8,538 bases of DNA from Acidobacteriota bacterium (GTDB lineage: Bacteria; Acidobacteriota; Terriglobia; Terriglobales; Acidobacteriaceae), in contig JAJZNH010001020.1 in the NCBI GenBank assembly GCA_021811745.1, positions 1 to 8,538 on the forward strand, read 5' to 3'. Positions 1 through 6,489 of the stretch are shown here, in pieces (within the stretch, counting starts at the first letter, position 1; each line of letters begins with the position of its first letter). A program made the translations under genes and the position numbers. The notes under the pieces were generated by a model. That model saw only the letters and a list, made by a program, of their open reading frames with translations. It did not search any database and was not told the DNA's origin.

Positions 1-1
1 C

Positions 2-1003
2 GGAATGGTGACAATGCCAATCTTTGTATTGGTGCTCCTGGGCGCCCGGCCGGCACGGGTGGCAATTGTGGCCAGCGCGATGGTGATCTTGCTAGCTCCC
101 TTGCTGCGTCTTCATCCCCGGATCGCGCAGTTACTGGTCATCGGCCCCGCGCAGGCGGCCTTGTCGCCGGCTGTGGTTTGGATGCACGTGCTCGTTCAGA
201 TGGCGATTCTGTGCACGTTGATGGTCCTCGTCGATCAGTTTCACGGCTTTCTGTTGGAAACCTTGAACAAACGAATAGCAGCACAAGAGAAGATGGAGCA
301 TGAGATTCGCGAGCGGCAACGGCTTGAGCGCGAAATCGCGGATGTAAGCGATGCAGAGCGCCGCCGCCTCAGCCAGGATTTGCACGATGGCGCCTGCCAA
401 CTGATAACAGCGGCGCTGTTACACGCCCAGGTATTGGCCGGCCACAACGGAAACCGGAGTGAGCTTTCGAAAGCAGACTTTCAGCCACTCATGTCGCTTC
501 TGACCTCTGCCATCGGCGACGTCAAGAATGTCGCCCGGGGACTCTGCCCTCTCGATCCCGATCCCGAAGCCCTGGCTGCGGCCCTGCGGGCGCTTGCGAG
601 GCGCACCCGAGAGATGGCGGTACGGTGCGAGTTCACCATGGCAGGCGATGTCCGTATACCGCAGCCAACCACGGCGCAACACCTGTACAGGATCGCCCAG
701 GAGGCGGTCAGCAACGCGTTGCGCCATGCGCATCCCAGCCGCGTTTCCATCGAACTGCGCAGAAGCACGGACGAATTGCTGCTTGAAGTAACGGATGATG
801 GGGTCGGCCTGCCCACTGAATTGCCCACTGGCGGCATGGGTCTGCACACTATGGAGTATCGGGCAAGGTTGCTCGAAGGCGAGCTCAGGGTAGCACCCGC
901 GCCGGGCCGGGGCGTGCGCGTCACCTGCCGTATTCCACATCTGGCGGCGCCCCCACCCGCTTTAGATCATTCGGAGGGCCAGCGATGGATTCCGGGGGCC
1001 TGA
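2..1003 (+). CDS. NarL-family sensor histidine kinase (5' end outside the window)
   Basis: Membrane sensor kinase that autophosphorylates a His and passes the phosphate to the downstream regulator. The frame is open to the window edge, so the gene probably starts upstream; the first in-window ATG is at 5, and residue numbers count from it. Order: two hydrophobic segments (about residues 3-36 and 43-78), possibly the end of a larger membrane sensor such as MASE1; a coiled-coil-like linker (about 85-120); a HisKA_3 dimerisation/phosphoacceptor helix with ERRRLSQDLHDG, phosphoacceptor His127; and a HATPase_c domain with N box QEAVSNALRHAH (Asn237), G1 box DDGVGLP (Asp264-Asp265) and a second glycine motif GGMGLHTM. 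These are the hallmarks of the NarX/DegS-like class, usually paired with LuxR-type regulators. Its end overlaps the regulator start by 19 bases, which suggests translational coupling. The signal sensed cannot be read from this part. Confidence 0.93.
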   Translation, partial: GMVTMPIFVLVLLGARPARVAIVASAMVILLAPLLRLHPRIAQLLVIGPAQAALSPAVVWMHVLVQMAILCTLMVLVDQFHGFLLETLNKRIAAQEKMEHEIRERQRLEREIADVSDAERRRLSQDLHDGACQLITAALLHAQVLAGHNGNRSELSKADFQPLMSLLTSAIGDVKNVARGLCPLDPDPEALAAALRALARRTREMAVRCEFTMAGDVRIPQPTTAQHLYRIAQEAVSNALRHAHPSRVSIELRRSTDELLLEVTDDGVGLPTELPTGGMGLHTMEYRARLLEGELRVAPAPGRGVRVTCRIPHLAAPPPALDHSEGQRWIPGA

Positions 1004-1638
1004 AAGCTTCGCCTGCCATGTGCATTCTCCTCGTTGATGATCACCCCGCCATCCGCCATGGCCTGGCTCTTCTTCTGGCCTCCAAGGGCATGGACGTGTG
1101 CGCCGAGGCTGGCGGTCACGCCTCAGCCCTGGCACGTCTGAAGGAGCATCATCCCGGCCTGGCGATCGTAGATTTATCGCTGAACGGGGAGGATGGTCTG
1201 GCTCTCGTCGCCGATTTGCATCAGCGCAATATTCCGGTACTCGTCTACTCCATGCACAATGACGCACCGCGCGTACAAAGCGCCTTCGCTGCTGGAGCGC
1301 TCGGATATGTCACCAAGCAGGAGTTGGACGGCGTACTCCTGAAGGCGATCCGCGAAGTTGCCACCGGCCGCCGCTTTGTCAGCCCCGAGGCGGCCACCGC
1401 CCTTGTCCAGGATCTCAACGTGTCCAGCGTTGCTATCGCCAGGTTGAGCCTCCAGGAACGCGAGGTATACGAAATGCTTGGCCGGGGAGAGAGCACCGCA
1501 GAAATTGCTGCCGCCATGCAGGTTAGCACTCGCACCGTGGAATCGTATTGCGGGCGAATCCTGGTCAAGCTCGGCCTGAACGGAATGCACGATCTCCGGC
1601 GCCACGCCATCGAACATCTGCAGAAGCGCAGTCGCTGA
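985..1638 (+). CDS. NarL/FixJ-family response regulator (receiver + LuxR-type HTH)
   Basis: Cytoplasmic transcription factor, the likely partner of the overlapping kinase. The 217-residue length is typical of the family. The receiver domain (about residues 13-130) has the acidic pair Asp18-Asp19, phosphoacceptor Asp63 in IVDLSLNGEDG, Ser89 as the conserved Ser/Thr, and Lys111 in GYVTK. The LuxR-type helix-turn-helix (about 154-212) begins LSLQEREVYEMLGRGES and carries the recognition region STRTVESYCGRILVKLGL. The ATG at 985 is chosen because GGAGGG (973-978) lies 6 bases upstream; Met12 (1018) is an alternative start with the whole receiver intact. All phosphorylation residues are present, so it should be an active phospho-switch. 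Targets are unknown; the palindrome pair just downstream is a candidate. Its receiver closely resembles the stand-alone receiver at 6003-6413, with shared stretches such as RNIPVLV, AAGA and TK. Confidence 0.95.
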   Translation: MDSGGLKASPAMCILLVDDHPAIRHGLALLLASKGMDVCAEAGGHASALARLKEHHPGLAIVDLSLNGEDGLALVADLHQRNIPVLVYSMHNDAPRVQSAFAAGALGYVTKQELDGVLLKAIREVATGRRFVSPEAATALVQDLNVSSVAIARLSLQEREVYEMLGRGESTAEIAAAMQVSTRTVESYCGRILVKLGLNGMHDLRRHAIEHLQKRSR

Positions 1639-1656
1639 CCCTTGCCTGCACGGCGT

Positions 1657-1697
1657 GCCCGGGAAATCCCCTACATGATGCGGGGGAATTCCCGTGC
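1657..1697. promoter_or_regulatory. Double palindrome / long hairpin between regulator and hydrolase genes
   Basis: Left arm GCCCGGGAAATCCCC (1657-1671) and right arm GGGGAATTCCCGTGC (1683-1697) pair at 13 of 15 positions around an 11-base loop. Each arm also holds a GGGAAWTCCC core (1661-1670 and 1684-1693), and these cores are direct repeats 23 bases apart, about two helical turns. It starts 18 bases after the regulator stop. There is no T-run on either side, so an ordinary intrinsic terminator is unlikely. It could be a dimer-binding operator for the hydrolase gene, whose ATG is about 150 bases downstream, or an RNA structure. The structure is seen directly; the function is inferred. Confidence 0.45.
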
Positions 1698-1848
1698 ATA
1701 CAAGTCCGGCCGTGGTGGTTACGATTTCTTCCAATCCACTGCGGCAGTCCACGGAGCTACCCTCTTCCAGCAGCATTCCGATAACGAAGACAATCCCCCT
1801 TGCTTCAAAGATCGGCCGCAGCATCTCGAGGAGTTCAGGAGGATTGTC

Positions 1849-3393
1849 ATGAAGATTACCCGACGTGATGCTTTGAAAACGTCAGGTGTGGCTCTCGGCG
1901 CTCTGGCATTGGGGCGGGGGGCGAACCGCGCCTTCGCGCAGTGCTCGGTAGAAGGGTCCTACTATCCCGACTCGAATTACGCAACCGATTCGCAGGAGTA
2001 TTCCTACTTTAACAACTTGAAGGCGAACGGCAGCACATCTTTGGCGCCGTACACGCCGCTCAAGGGCAATGAGATGCGCATCTCGTTCATGGGTTCGACC
2101 ATTCCCATGGCACGCCGAGCCCAGGCAGAGATGAGCATCTTCGTGGAAGTCGGCCCTTGGATAAAGGGCCAGGGCCCCAACGTCACCGACACATATGACC
2201 CCTATGGCAGAGCGACCGACTCGATCATGTTCGATATAGGCCCCGGGTCATCGACCAATTACACGTCCATGGGGATCGCCTTTCGCAAAATGGACAAGCT
2301 TTTCCTGACCCATTTGCACGGTGACCACATGGGCGACCTGCCTCAGGTCTACTGCTTCGGACCTTCCGGAGACCGCAAGTCTCCCATGTACATCTGGGGA
2401 CCCGGCCCGTCCGGCGTGAGAAGCCCCATGCCTCCTCGCCGCCTTTACGACGACGGCACCAGGGCTTTTTGCCAAAACTTCCGCGAGGCGATGCGGTGGC
2501 ACACCGAGAGCTTTGGCTTTCAGAACACGGCCTACGCCAGCTACCGGGACAATATGCCTACCCAAGGGCTCTGGGGAACACCGTGCCCTCTCAGGCCCGT
2601 AAGCGACGATGCGCCCTACGATGGCTATGCCATGATTCCGATTGAACTCGACTGGACCGAAGTCGGCGGCGTCGCCTACAACAATGCGCTGACCGGCGTA
2701 AAGATCACCCATTTCCCGGTCATCCATTGCCGCAGGGGCTCGATGGGTTACAAGCTGGAATGGAATGGCCTCTCCATGATCTTTACCGGCGACACCAAGC
2801 CCGAATGGCTTAGCGTCAACCAGGCTAGTGGGGACAAGCCCCTGGACGTGTTCATCCACGAGATGATCGTGCCGCCGGAGGTCTGGGCCATGAAGATGAT
2901 GGGATTGTCCGCCCCACCCACTGGCAATCCGAACTTTGATGCGTACGTGGCCGACCTGGCGACGGTTCAGAACAGCTCGCACAGTCCGCAGGGAGCGTTC
3001 GGCTACCTCCTCGGCCAAATTAGTCCTCTTCCACGCCTCACGGTCGCCACGCATTTCCCGGTCTCCGATGATACGGTCGATTGCGCGTTGAAAAGCGTCC
3101 AGGAGCATATTCCGGGCATCGGCGACCTGGGTGAAAGAATCGTCTGGTCCTTCGACGCAATGGTGATCAGGGTATTCGCGGGTGACTCAAAGCCAGTGAT
3201 CGTGCAGCAAGCGGTAAGTCCCATTTCGGATTTCTGTTTCTCCCCGATCGCGGCAGTACCCGAAGATGTCCTGCCGCCGAAATATCACAATGCCGACGGT
3301 ACCGGGAATCCCTACGCGCAGATCGACCTGTCAACGCAGATCGAGCGAGTGAATCCCGACAAGACAGAGAATTGGTGCGACAGTGGCTATTGA
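1849..3393 (+). CDS. Tat-exported metallo-beta-lactamase-fold hydrolase
   Basis: Predicted metal-dependent hydrolase of 514 residues, probably periplasmic or secreted. The N-terminus carries a twin-arginine signal: TRRDALK (residues 4-10), a hydrophobic stretch of Ala, Leu and Gly (about 13-22), and a cleavage site near AFA|Q (30/31). The metal site is complete: HLHGDH (His155, His157, Asp159, His160), His293 in FPVIH, Asp315 in FTGDT and His402 in ATHFP. The layout MGIAF..KLFLTHLHGDH..DLPQVY, then WNGLSMIFTGD, resembles from memory the Tat-type MBL proteins that databases group with GntH of guanitoxin biosynthesis, within the broad RNase Z/ElaC-like clan. This is a family resemblance, not evidence of toxin synthesis. 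The ATG at 1849 is chosen for AGGAGG (1837-1842) 6 bases upstream and the Tat motif right after it; the frame is open back to 1642, but that extension would bury the signal. Substrate unknown. A hairpin at 3474-3496 probably ends its transcript. Confidence 0.9.
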   Translation: MKITRRDALKTSGVALGALALGRGANRAFAQCSVEGSYYPDSNYATDSQEYSYFNNLKANGSTSLAPYTPLKGNEMRISFMGSTIPMARRAQAEMSIFVEVGPWIKGQGPNVTDTYDPYGRATDSIMFDIGPGSSTNYTSMGIAFRKMDKLFLTHLHGDHMGDLPQVYCFGPSGDRKSPMYIWGPGPSGVRSPMPPRRLYDDGTRAFCQNFREAMRWHTESFGFQNTAYASYRDNMPTQGLWGTPCPLRPVSDDAPYDGYAMIPIELDWTEVGGVAYNNALTGVKITHFPVIHCRRGSMGYKLEWNGLSMIFTGDTKPEWLSVNQASGDKPLDVFIHEMIVPPEVWAMKMMGLSAPPTGNPNFDAYVADLATVQNSSHSPQGAFGYLLGQISPLPRLTVATHFPVSDDTVDCALKSVQEHIPGIGDLGERIVWSFDAMVIRVFAGDSKPVIVQQAVSPISDFCFSPIAAVPEDVLPPKYHNADGTGNPYAQIDLSTQIERVNPDKTENWCDSGY

Positions 3394-3473
3394 CAGGCTC
3401 AAAGACTTAACGATTACCGGATCTTCACAAGCATGTCTCCGGCCAGAAGTGCAAACATACTTTGCCGCAGTGA

Positions 3474-3504
3474 GCGGGGCGGAGAAACCGCCCCGCCCGT
3501 TTGT
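3474..3504 (+). terminator. GC-rich terminator-like hairpin after the hydrolase gene
   Basis: A perfect 9-base-pair stem, GCGGGGCGG (3474-3482) and CCGCCCCGC (3488-3496), closes an AGAAA loop. The downstream tail CCGTTTGT has only a short T-run, so it may terminate incompletely. It lies 80 bases after the hydrolase stop and 77 bases before the next ATG. This suggests the hydrolase and the following pair are separate transcripts, or that the pair is partly fed by read-through. Confidence 0.55.
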
Positions 3505-3544
3505 AGCGTGATGAGCAGATACAGCGAACCCTCTGGAATCGATA

Positions 3545-3573
3545 AATGGTTCGCCCAACCATTCAGAAAGGAG
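3545..3573 (+). promoter_or_regulatory. Inverted repeat abutting the Shine-Dalgarno site of the 452-residue protein
   Basis: AATGGTT (3545-3551) and AACCATT (3557-3563) form a perfect 7-base inverted repeat around CGCCC. Four bases later comes AAGGAG (3568-3573), 7 bases from the ATG at 3581. It could be an operator or a 5' mRNA hairpin affecting stability or ribosome access. The gene at 6003 has a similar arrangement. The repeat is seen directly; the role is inferred. Confidence 0.4.
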
Positions 3574-3580
3574 CAGATTT

Positions 3581-4939
3581 ATGAGACAACGAAAATGCAG
3601 GGTTCCTGTCTCGTTATGTTTCCTACTCCTGCTGGCGGTCGCGGCCCAGGCGCAATATCAACGGCCTATGCCGACTGCGAATGACGGGCCGCCGACCTAT
3701 TCCGATTTGGAAACGTATGATGGGGCGTCGCGTAGCATTACAGTGCAATTGCTTAATTTAACTCCCTACGACATCACATTTGTCCATAATCCTGGTGTTA
3801 CTTGGTCGATAACCGTCGCCAATGAACAAGACGATATGCAAGATAGGTTCGGCGTTCTTAACCAAAAGTCCTTTATGTTTGTTCCGGTAGGAATTCCCAG
3901 CTTTATTCCCGCCGCGCCGGCACAGAGCTTCCTCGATCCGGGTGATCCGGGCTATGACCCGAATTACGTGGACACTACGACCCATCCCTATCCCATGGTG
4001 TTCTCCTGGGACGACCGGGGTGGATTCGTTGTCGACAATTGGGTCACATGGACCATAAAAGGGGTTAAGTACTACGACGACAAAGGCGCTGAGCACCACC
4101 AGGACGTCCAGCTGGGGCTATGGATGTATCGGAACAAACCTGTTTTCGGCCTGATCTCTTCAGGCCTATTACAGGAAATTTCTGACGCGATCAACGTGGT
4201 GTTCAAGACGATGAGCCTCGTGGTCGGTTTCGAGAACCCGGCCGCGTGGATTAACGAATTCCTGGCGGCGACAGAATTGGCAAAAGGAAGTAAGGAATTA
4301 GCAAAAGAAAATTCGCAGGCAAATGATGGAAACACGATGTGGGTGGCATCTTACGTGATCCCGAGCTCGTCGAGCCCCTGTGGCGCGCCCGGCTCAACCA
4401 TGGTCTGCAGGCCATCCTCCATGGCGCCGGATGAAACCGGTGATGCAGTTTATAGCCAATGGGGCTCTACTGCGGGATATGCCGAAGCAAATCTCGTGGT
4501 GAGCGTCTATGTGTTGCGCGGTCAGAAGGCAAATCAGTGCGACCCGACGTGGTACCCGAACAAGTGTCCTTTAGGGTCCGAATCCACTGTCATGATCACG
4601 CTGATGCGGCCCGAAGAATTCGTCGAGGGATGGCTCGCCAGCCATGCTACCACCCCTTTTTCGTCCGCAACGCTCACAGGGAACACCGCTCCCACTTCTA
4701 CGGACCCGATCCAATTGTTCCTGCTACAGGCGGGGGCCGGTAGGATCCGGCAACTCCTCGTGAAGCAGGGGCGTCCCGGACTCGACGTCCTTCGTTCCGT
4801 CATAGAAGGGCTCGATCCCGCGCAGCGACAGGTGCTTACGCAGATGATTCAGACGATGGGAACGGGCCGACTCCCAACGCAGCAAGAGCGCCGGTTGGTG
4901 CACTTGATAGCCGACGAACTGCAAGCGCGGCTGAAGTGA
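3581..4939 (+). CDS. Sec-exported protein of unknown function (452 residues)
   Basis: I do not recognise this family. The first 24 residues form a clear Sec signal peptide: a basic start (RQRKCR), a hydrophobic core (about 10-22) and AQA|Q cleavage. The mature part starts with beta-strand-like sequence, SITVQLLNLTPYDITF, then a Pro/Gly/Asp/Tyr-rich stretch and aromatic strands (FSWDDRGGF, NWVTWTIKG). A more helical, Ala/Lys-rich middle follows (about 215-250). Four cysteines sit as two CX8C pairs (Cys267/Cys276 and Cys320/Cys329), fitting disulfides in an exported protein. The last 70 residues look helical and amphipathic (IRQLLVKQGRPGLDVLRSVI onward). No membrane anchor or enzyme motif is visible. 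The start is supported by AAGGAG 7 bases before the ATG. It is followed after 18 bases by a second secreted protein with a similar LTV/NLT beginning, so they are likely co-transcribed and possibly partners. A surface, adhesion or toxin-like role is speculation only. Confidence 0.88.
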   Translation: MRQRKCRVPVSLCFLLLLAVAAQAQYQRPMPTANDGPPTYSDLETYDGASRSITVQLLNLTPYDITFVHNPGVTWSITVANEQDDMQDRFGVLNQKSFMFVPVGIPSFIPAAPAQSFLDPGDPGYDPNYVDTTTHPYPMVFSWDDRGGFVVDNWVTWTIKGVKYYDDKGAEHHQDVQLGLWMYRNKPVFGLISSGLLQEISDAINVVFKTMSLVVGFENPAAWINEFLAATELAKGSKELAKENSQANDGNTMWVASYVIPSSSSPCGAPGSTMVCRPSSMAPDETGDAVYSQWGSTAGYAEANLVVSVYVLRGQKANQCDPTWYPNKCPLGSESTVMITLMRPEEFVEGWLASHATTPFSSATLTGNTAPTSTDPIQLFLLQAGAGRIRQLLVKQGRPGLDVLRSVIEGLDPAQRQVLTQMIQTMGTGRLPTQQERRLVHLIADELQARLK

Positions 4940-4957
4940 AGAAAGGAGAAACGAGCT

Positions 4958-5692
4958 ATGTCTGCTATGCAAAGGAGTCTAGCTGCTGTAGCGCTGCTGG
5001 TGTGGATGGCCATGGCCGGCGCGGCGCCGGCCTCAGCCCAAACGCCAAGAGGGATCCGGGTGAGGATCAACCCGTATCGGGCTTGGACGCTCACGGTGAT
5101 CAATCTCACGAATTCCCCTTTATCGCTCGGCGGACAATTCGTTACGGCATCTAAAGCACAGCGTCCTCCCTTCTGGGGAAATACGCTGAACGGAGCAGCC
5201 GCCTTTCCTCTTCCGCCCTATCAGAATGTGACCTGGAAGAGCAACACGGCTACTCTTGCCTACCCAAACTCTGGCTGGAATGGGACACTCGAGGTCTTAC
5301 CTCAAGGGAATCCGAAGTGGACGGCTACTCTGAACTTCCATGAATACTGGTTCGATGACTGCGCCGAGAACGGCTGCGTTCAGGCTGTCGGAACCTGGGT
5401 CTATCTAACCGCCGATTTCACAGCCAACCCTGATTGGCAGGACTACGCTCCGTATAACATTTCCTGCAGCTATCCGGATTCGTACAACTCCACGTACAAC
5501 GTGATGACACTGTCTGGCACGGATTTTGTGGCAGTCTTGTACGCCCCTTACGTCAATATAGACGCAGCCCCCTCGGTAGATATCACCCTGGTAATCCGGC
5601 AAAGATGGCCGCATACGCAACTTACCAACGGTTATCAAGACTCGATTGAGGCGCCGTGTCTGGATTATCAGGAGAACAACGGTAAGTGGTAA
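4958..5692 (+). CDS. Sec-exported protein of unknown function (244 residues, cysteine-containing)
   Basis: I do not recognise this family. It has a signal peptide (about residues 1-27) with hydrophobic core LAAVALLVWMAMAG and ASA|Q cleavage, giving a mature protein of about 217 residues. The mature sequence is rich in Asn, Thr, Tyr and Trp with alternating polar and hydrophobic residues, suggesting an all-beta fold. Its start, WTLTVINLTNSPLSLGG (from residue 43), echoes the ITVQLLNLTPYDI segment of the upstream protein. Four cysteines (Cys135, Cys140, Cys170, Cys234) could make two disulfides, and DDCAENGC forms a tight acidic loop. VDITLVIRQRW near the end looks like a late beta strand. AAAGGAG (4942-4948) lies 9 bases before the ATG; Met4 is a weaker alternative start. 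The 18-base gap to the preceding stop indicates an operon. No catalytic motif or membrane anchor is visible, so a binding, structural or pore-type secreted protein are all possible. Confidence 0.87.
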   Translation: MSAMQRSLAAVALLVWMAMAGAAPASAQTPRGIRVRINPYRAWTLTVINLTNSPLSLGGQFVTASKAQRPPFWGNTLNGAAAFPLPPYQNVTWKSNTATLAYPNSGWNGTLEVLPQGNPKWTATLNFHEYWFDDCAENGCVQAVGTWVYLTADFTANPDWQDYAPYNISCSYPDSYNSTYNVMTLSGTDFVAVLYAPYVNIDAAPSVDITLVIRQRWPHTQLTNGYQDSIEAPCLDYQENNGKW

Positions 5693-6002
5693 TTGGAGGG
5701 ACAAGATCGATCGCGCATTGCCTCCTGGCAGGCACATGGAAACGAACCGCACTGGTAGGCTCCTTCGCCAACCGTACGCATTGCCCCCCCCTGAAGTAGT
5801 TAATCAAGCTGCTGGCTGCGGTCTCGTACAGCAATGCTCTTTCTCCTTCAAGCATGGGCGCGACTCTGCATGACGAGCCGGATCTGCAGATGATGCCTTT
5901 GATGCAACGCGCCCGCGCCGTGCCCGACCTTGCACCAGTTGCTCACCCGTTGCATCTTGTGCGAAGCGTCCGTCGGTGCTACCCGACGACAGAGGAGGAA
6001 GC
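5693..6002. other. Intergenic stretch between the secreted pair and the lone receiver
   Basis: This 310-base gap has no convincing gene. A 61-codon frame beginning at 5854 overlaps the receiver start and has no ribosome site. No hairpin with a T-run follows the secreted pair. The only clear elements are the small hairpin and Shine-Dalgarno at the 3' end. The length suggests the receiver gene has its own promoter, but I could not identify convincing -35/-10 boxes. Confidence 0.5.
5971..5998 (+). promoter_or_regulatory. Small hairpin next to the Shine-Dalgarno site of the lone receiver
   Basis: CGTCGG (5971-5976) and CCGACG (5983-5988) are perfect inverted arms around TGCTAC. Four bases later comes the strong site AGGAGG (5993-5998), 4 bases before the ATG at 6003. 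That site decides the start: the in-frame codon at 5976 lies inside the hairpin and has no ribosome site. Confidence 0.45.
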
Positions 6003-6413
6003 ATGCGAGCGCTTGAAAGGCCGCGCATTCTTCTGGTAGACGACCATGCCGCCGTCCGTCACGCATTAGCAGCAGTGCTGTCGAAGGAAGGTGTCGGTGA
6101 GTGTCGCGAGGTCCCTGATCGAAGGGAGGCACTTGATGCCGTCGAACACGAAGTGCAGGATGTGGCGCTCGTAGACCTCTCACCTGCCACCGAGGAGGCA
6201 CTCCAACTCGTAGCAGAATTGTCTGTGCGCAACATTCCGGTGCTGGTCTGCTCGATGCGCGACGAACCTGGATACGTCCGCCGCGCCATGGCGGCGGGCG
6301 CTCGCGGCTACATCACAAAGACCGAGGCGCCGGAGGAACTGGCACGCGCAGTGCGTGATGTCATGGCTGGTTGGATGCTGATCAGCCCACGCGCAGCGGA
6401 AGGTTTGCGCTGA
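6003..6413 (+). CDS. Stand-alone receiver (CheY-like) protein, NarL-type receiver without its HTH
   Basis: A 136-residue receiver domain with all phospho-switch residues: acidic pair Asp13-Asp14 (ILLVDDH), phosphoacceptor Asp58 (VDLSP), Ser84 and Lys106 (GYITK). It closely resembles the receiver half of the regulator at 985-1638 over LVA-L--RNIPVLV-SM, AAGA-GY-TK and ISP-AA, so the two are probably paralogues. It stops right where that regulator runs into its linker and LuxR-type DNA-binding domain. As written it cannot bind DNA by an HTH. It may act as a phosphate sink or competitor for the same kinase, dimerise with the full regulator, or be the surviving half of a broken regulator gene. 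The ATG at 6003 is chosen for AGGAGG 4 bases upstream. No kinase lies next to it. Confidence 0.88.
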   Translation: MRALERPRILLVDDHAAVRHALAAVLSKEGVGECREVPDRREALDAVEHEVQDVALVDLSPATEEALQLVAELSVRNIPVLVCSMRDEPGYVRRAMAAGARGYITKTEAPEELARAVRDVMAGWMLISPRAAEGLR

Positions 6414-6489
6414 CGGTCGAGATACGAAGCTCATTCTCGCAGCATCGGCACCGATGCAAATGAATCGTGAACGCGAGTTCGGCCAATAA
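6412..6489 (+). pseudogene. Possible frameshifted remnant of a LuxR-type linker and HTH start
   Basis: Reading from 6412, one base out of the receiver frame, gives about 25 residues ending MNREREFGQ before a TAA at 6487-6489. LuxR-type DNA-binding domains typically start L(T/S)xREREV. In the sister regulator (985-1638), QEREV comes 24-28 residues after the Pro of its SP motif. Here REREF comes 27-31 residues after the matching Pro. A single extra base near the TGA at 6411 could have split the gene. Nothing like the rest of an HTH follows, so a larger deletion or decay would also be needed. The match is short and could be chance. Confidence 0.25.

Noticed and set aside
1174..1824. A 216-codon - strand frame antisense to the response regulator
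   Set aside because: It overlaps a fully recognisable regulator and shows no motif or ribosome site.
1642..1848. A 69-residue N-terminal extension of the MBL protein in an open frame
   Set aside because: It would bury the twin-arginine signal inside the protein. The AGGAGG site 6 bases before the ATG at 1849 clearly marks the true start.
2248..3108. A 286-codon - strand frame antisense to the MBL gene
   Set aside because: It is a shadow of a gene with a complete, motif-bearing product on the other strand, and has no family features of its own.
5976..6002. An earlier in-frame start for the lone receiver
   Set aside because: It lies inside a hairpin with no ribosome site, whereas AGGAGG sits 4 bases before the ATG at 6003 and the receiver fold begins directly after it.
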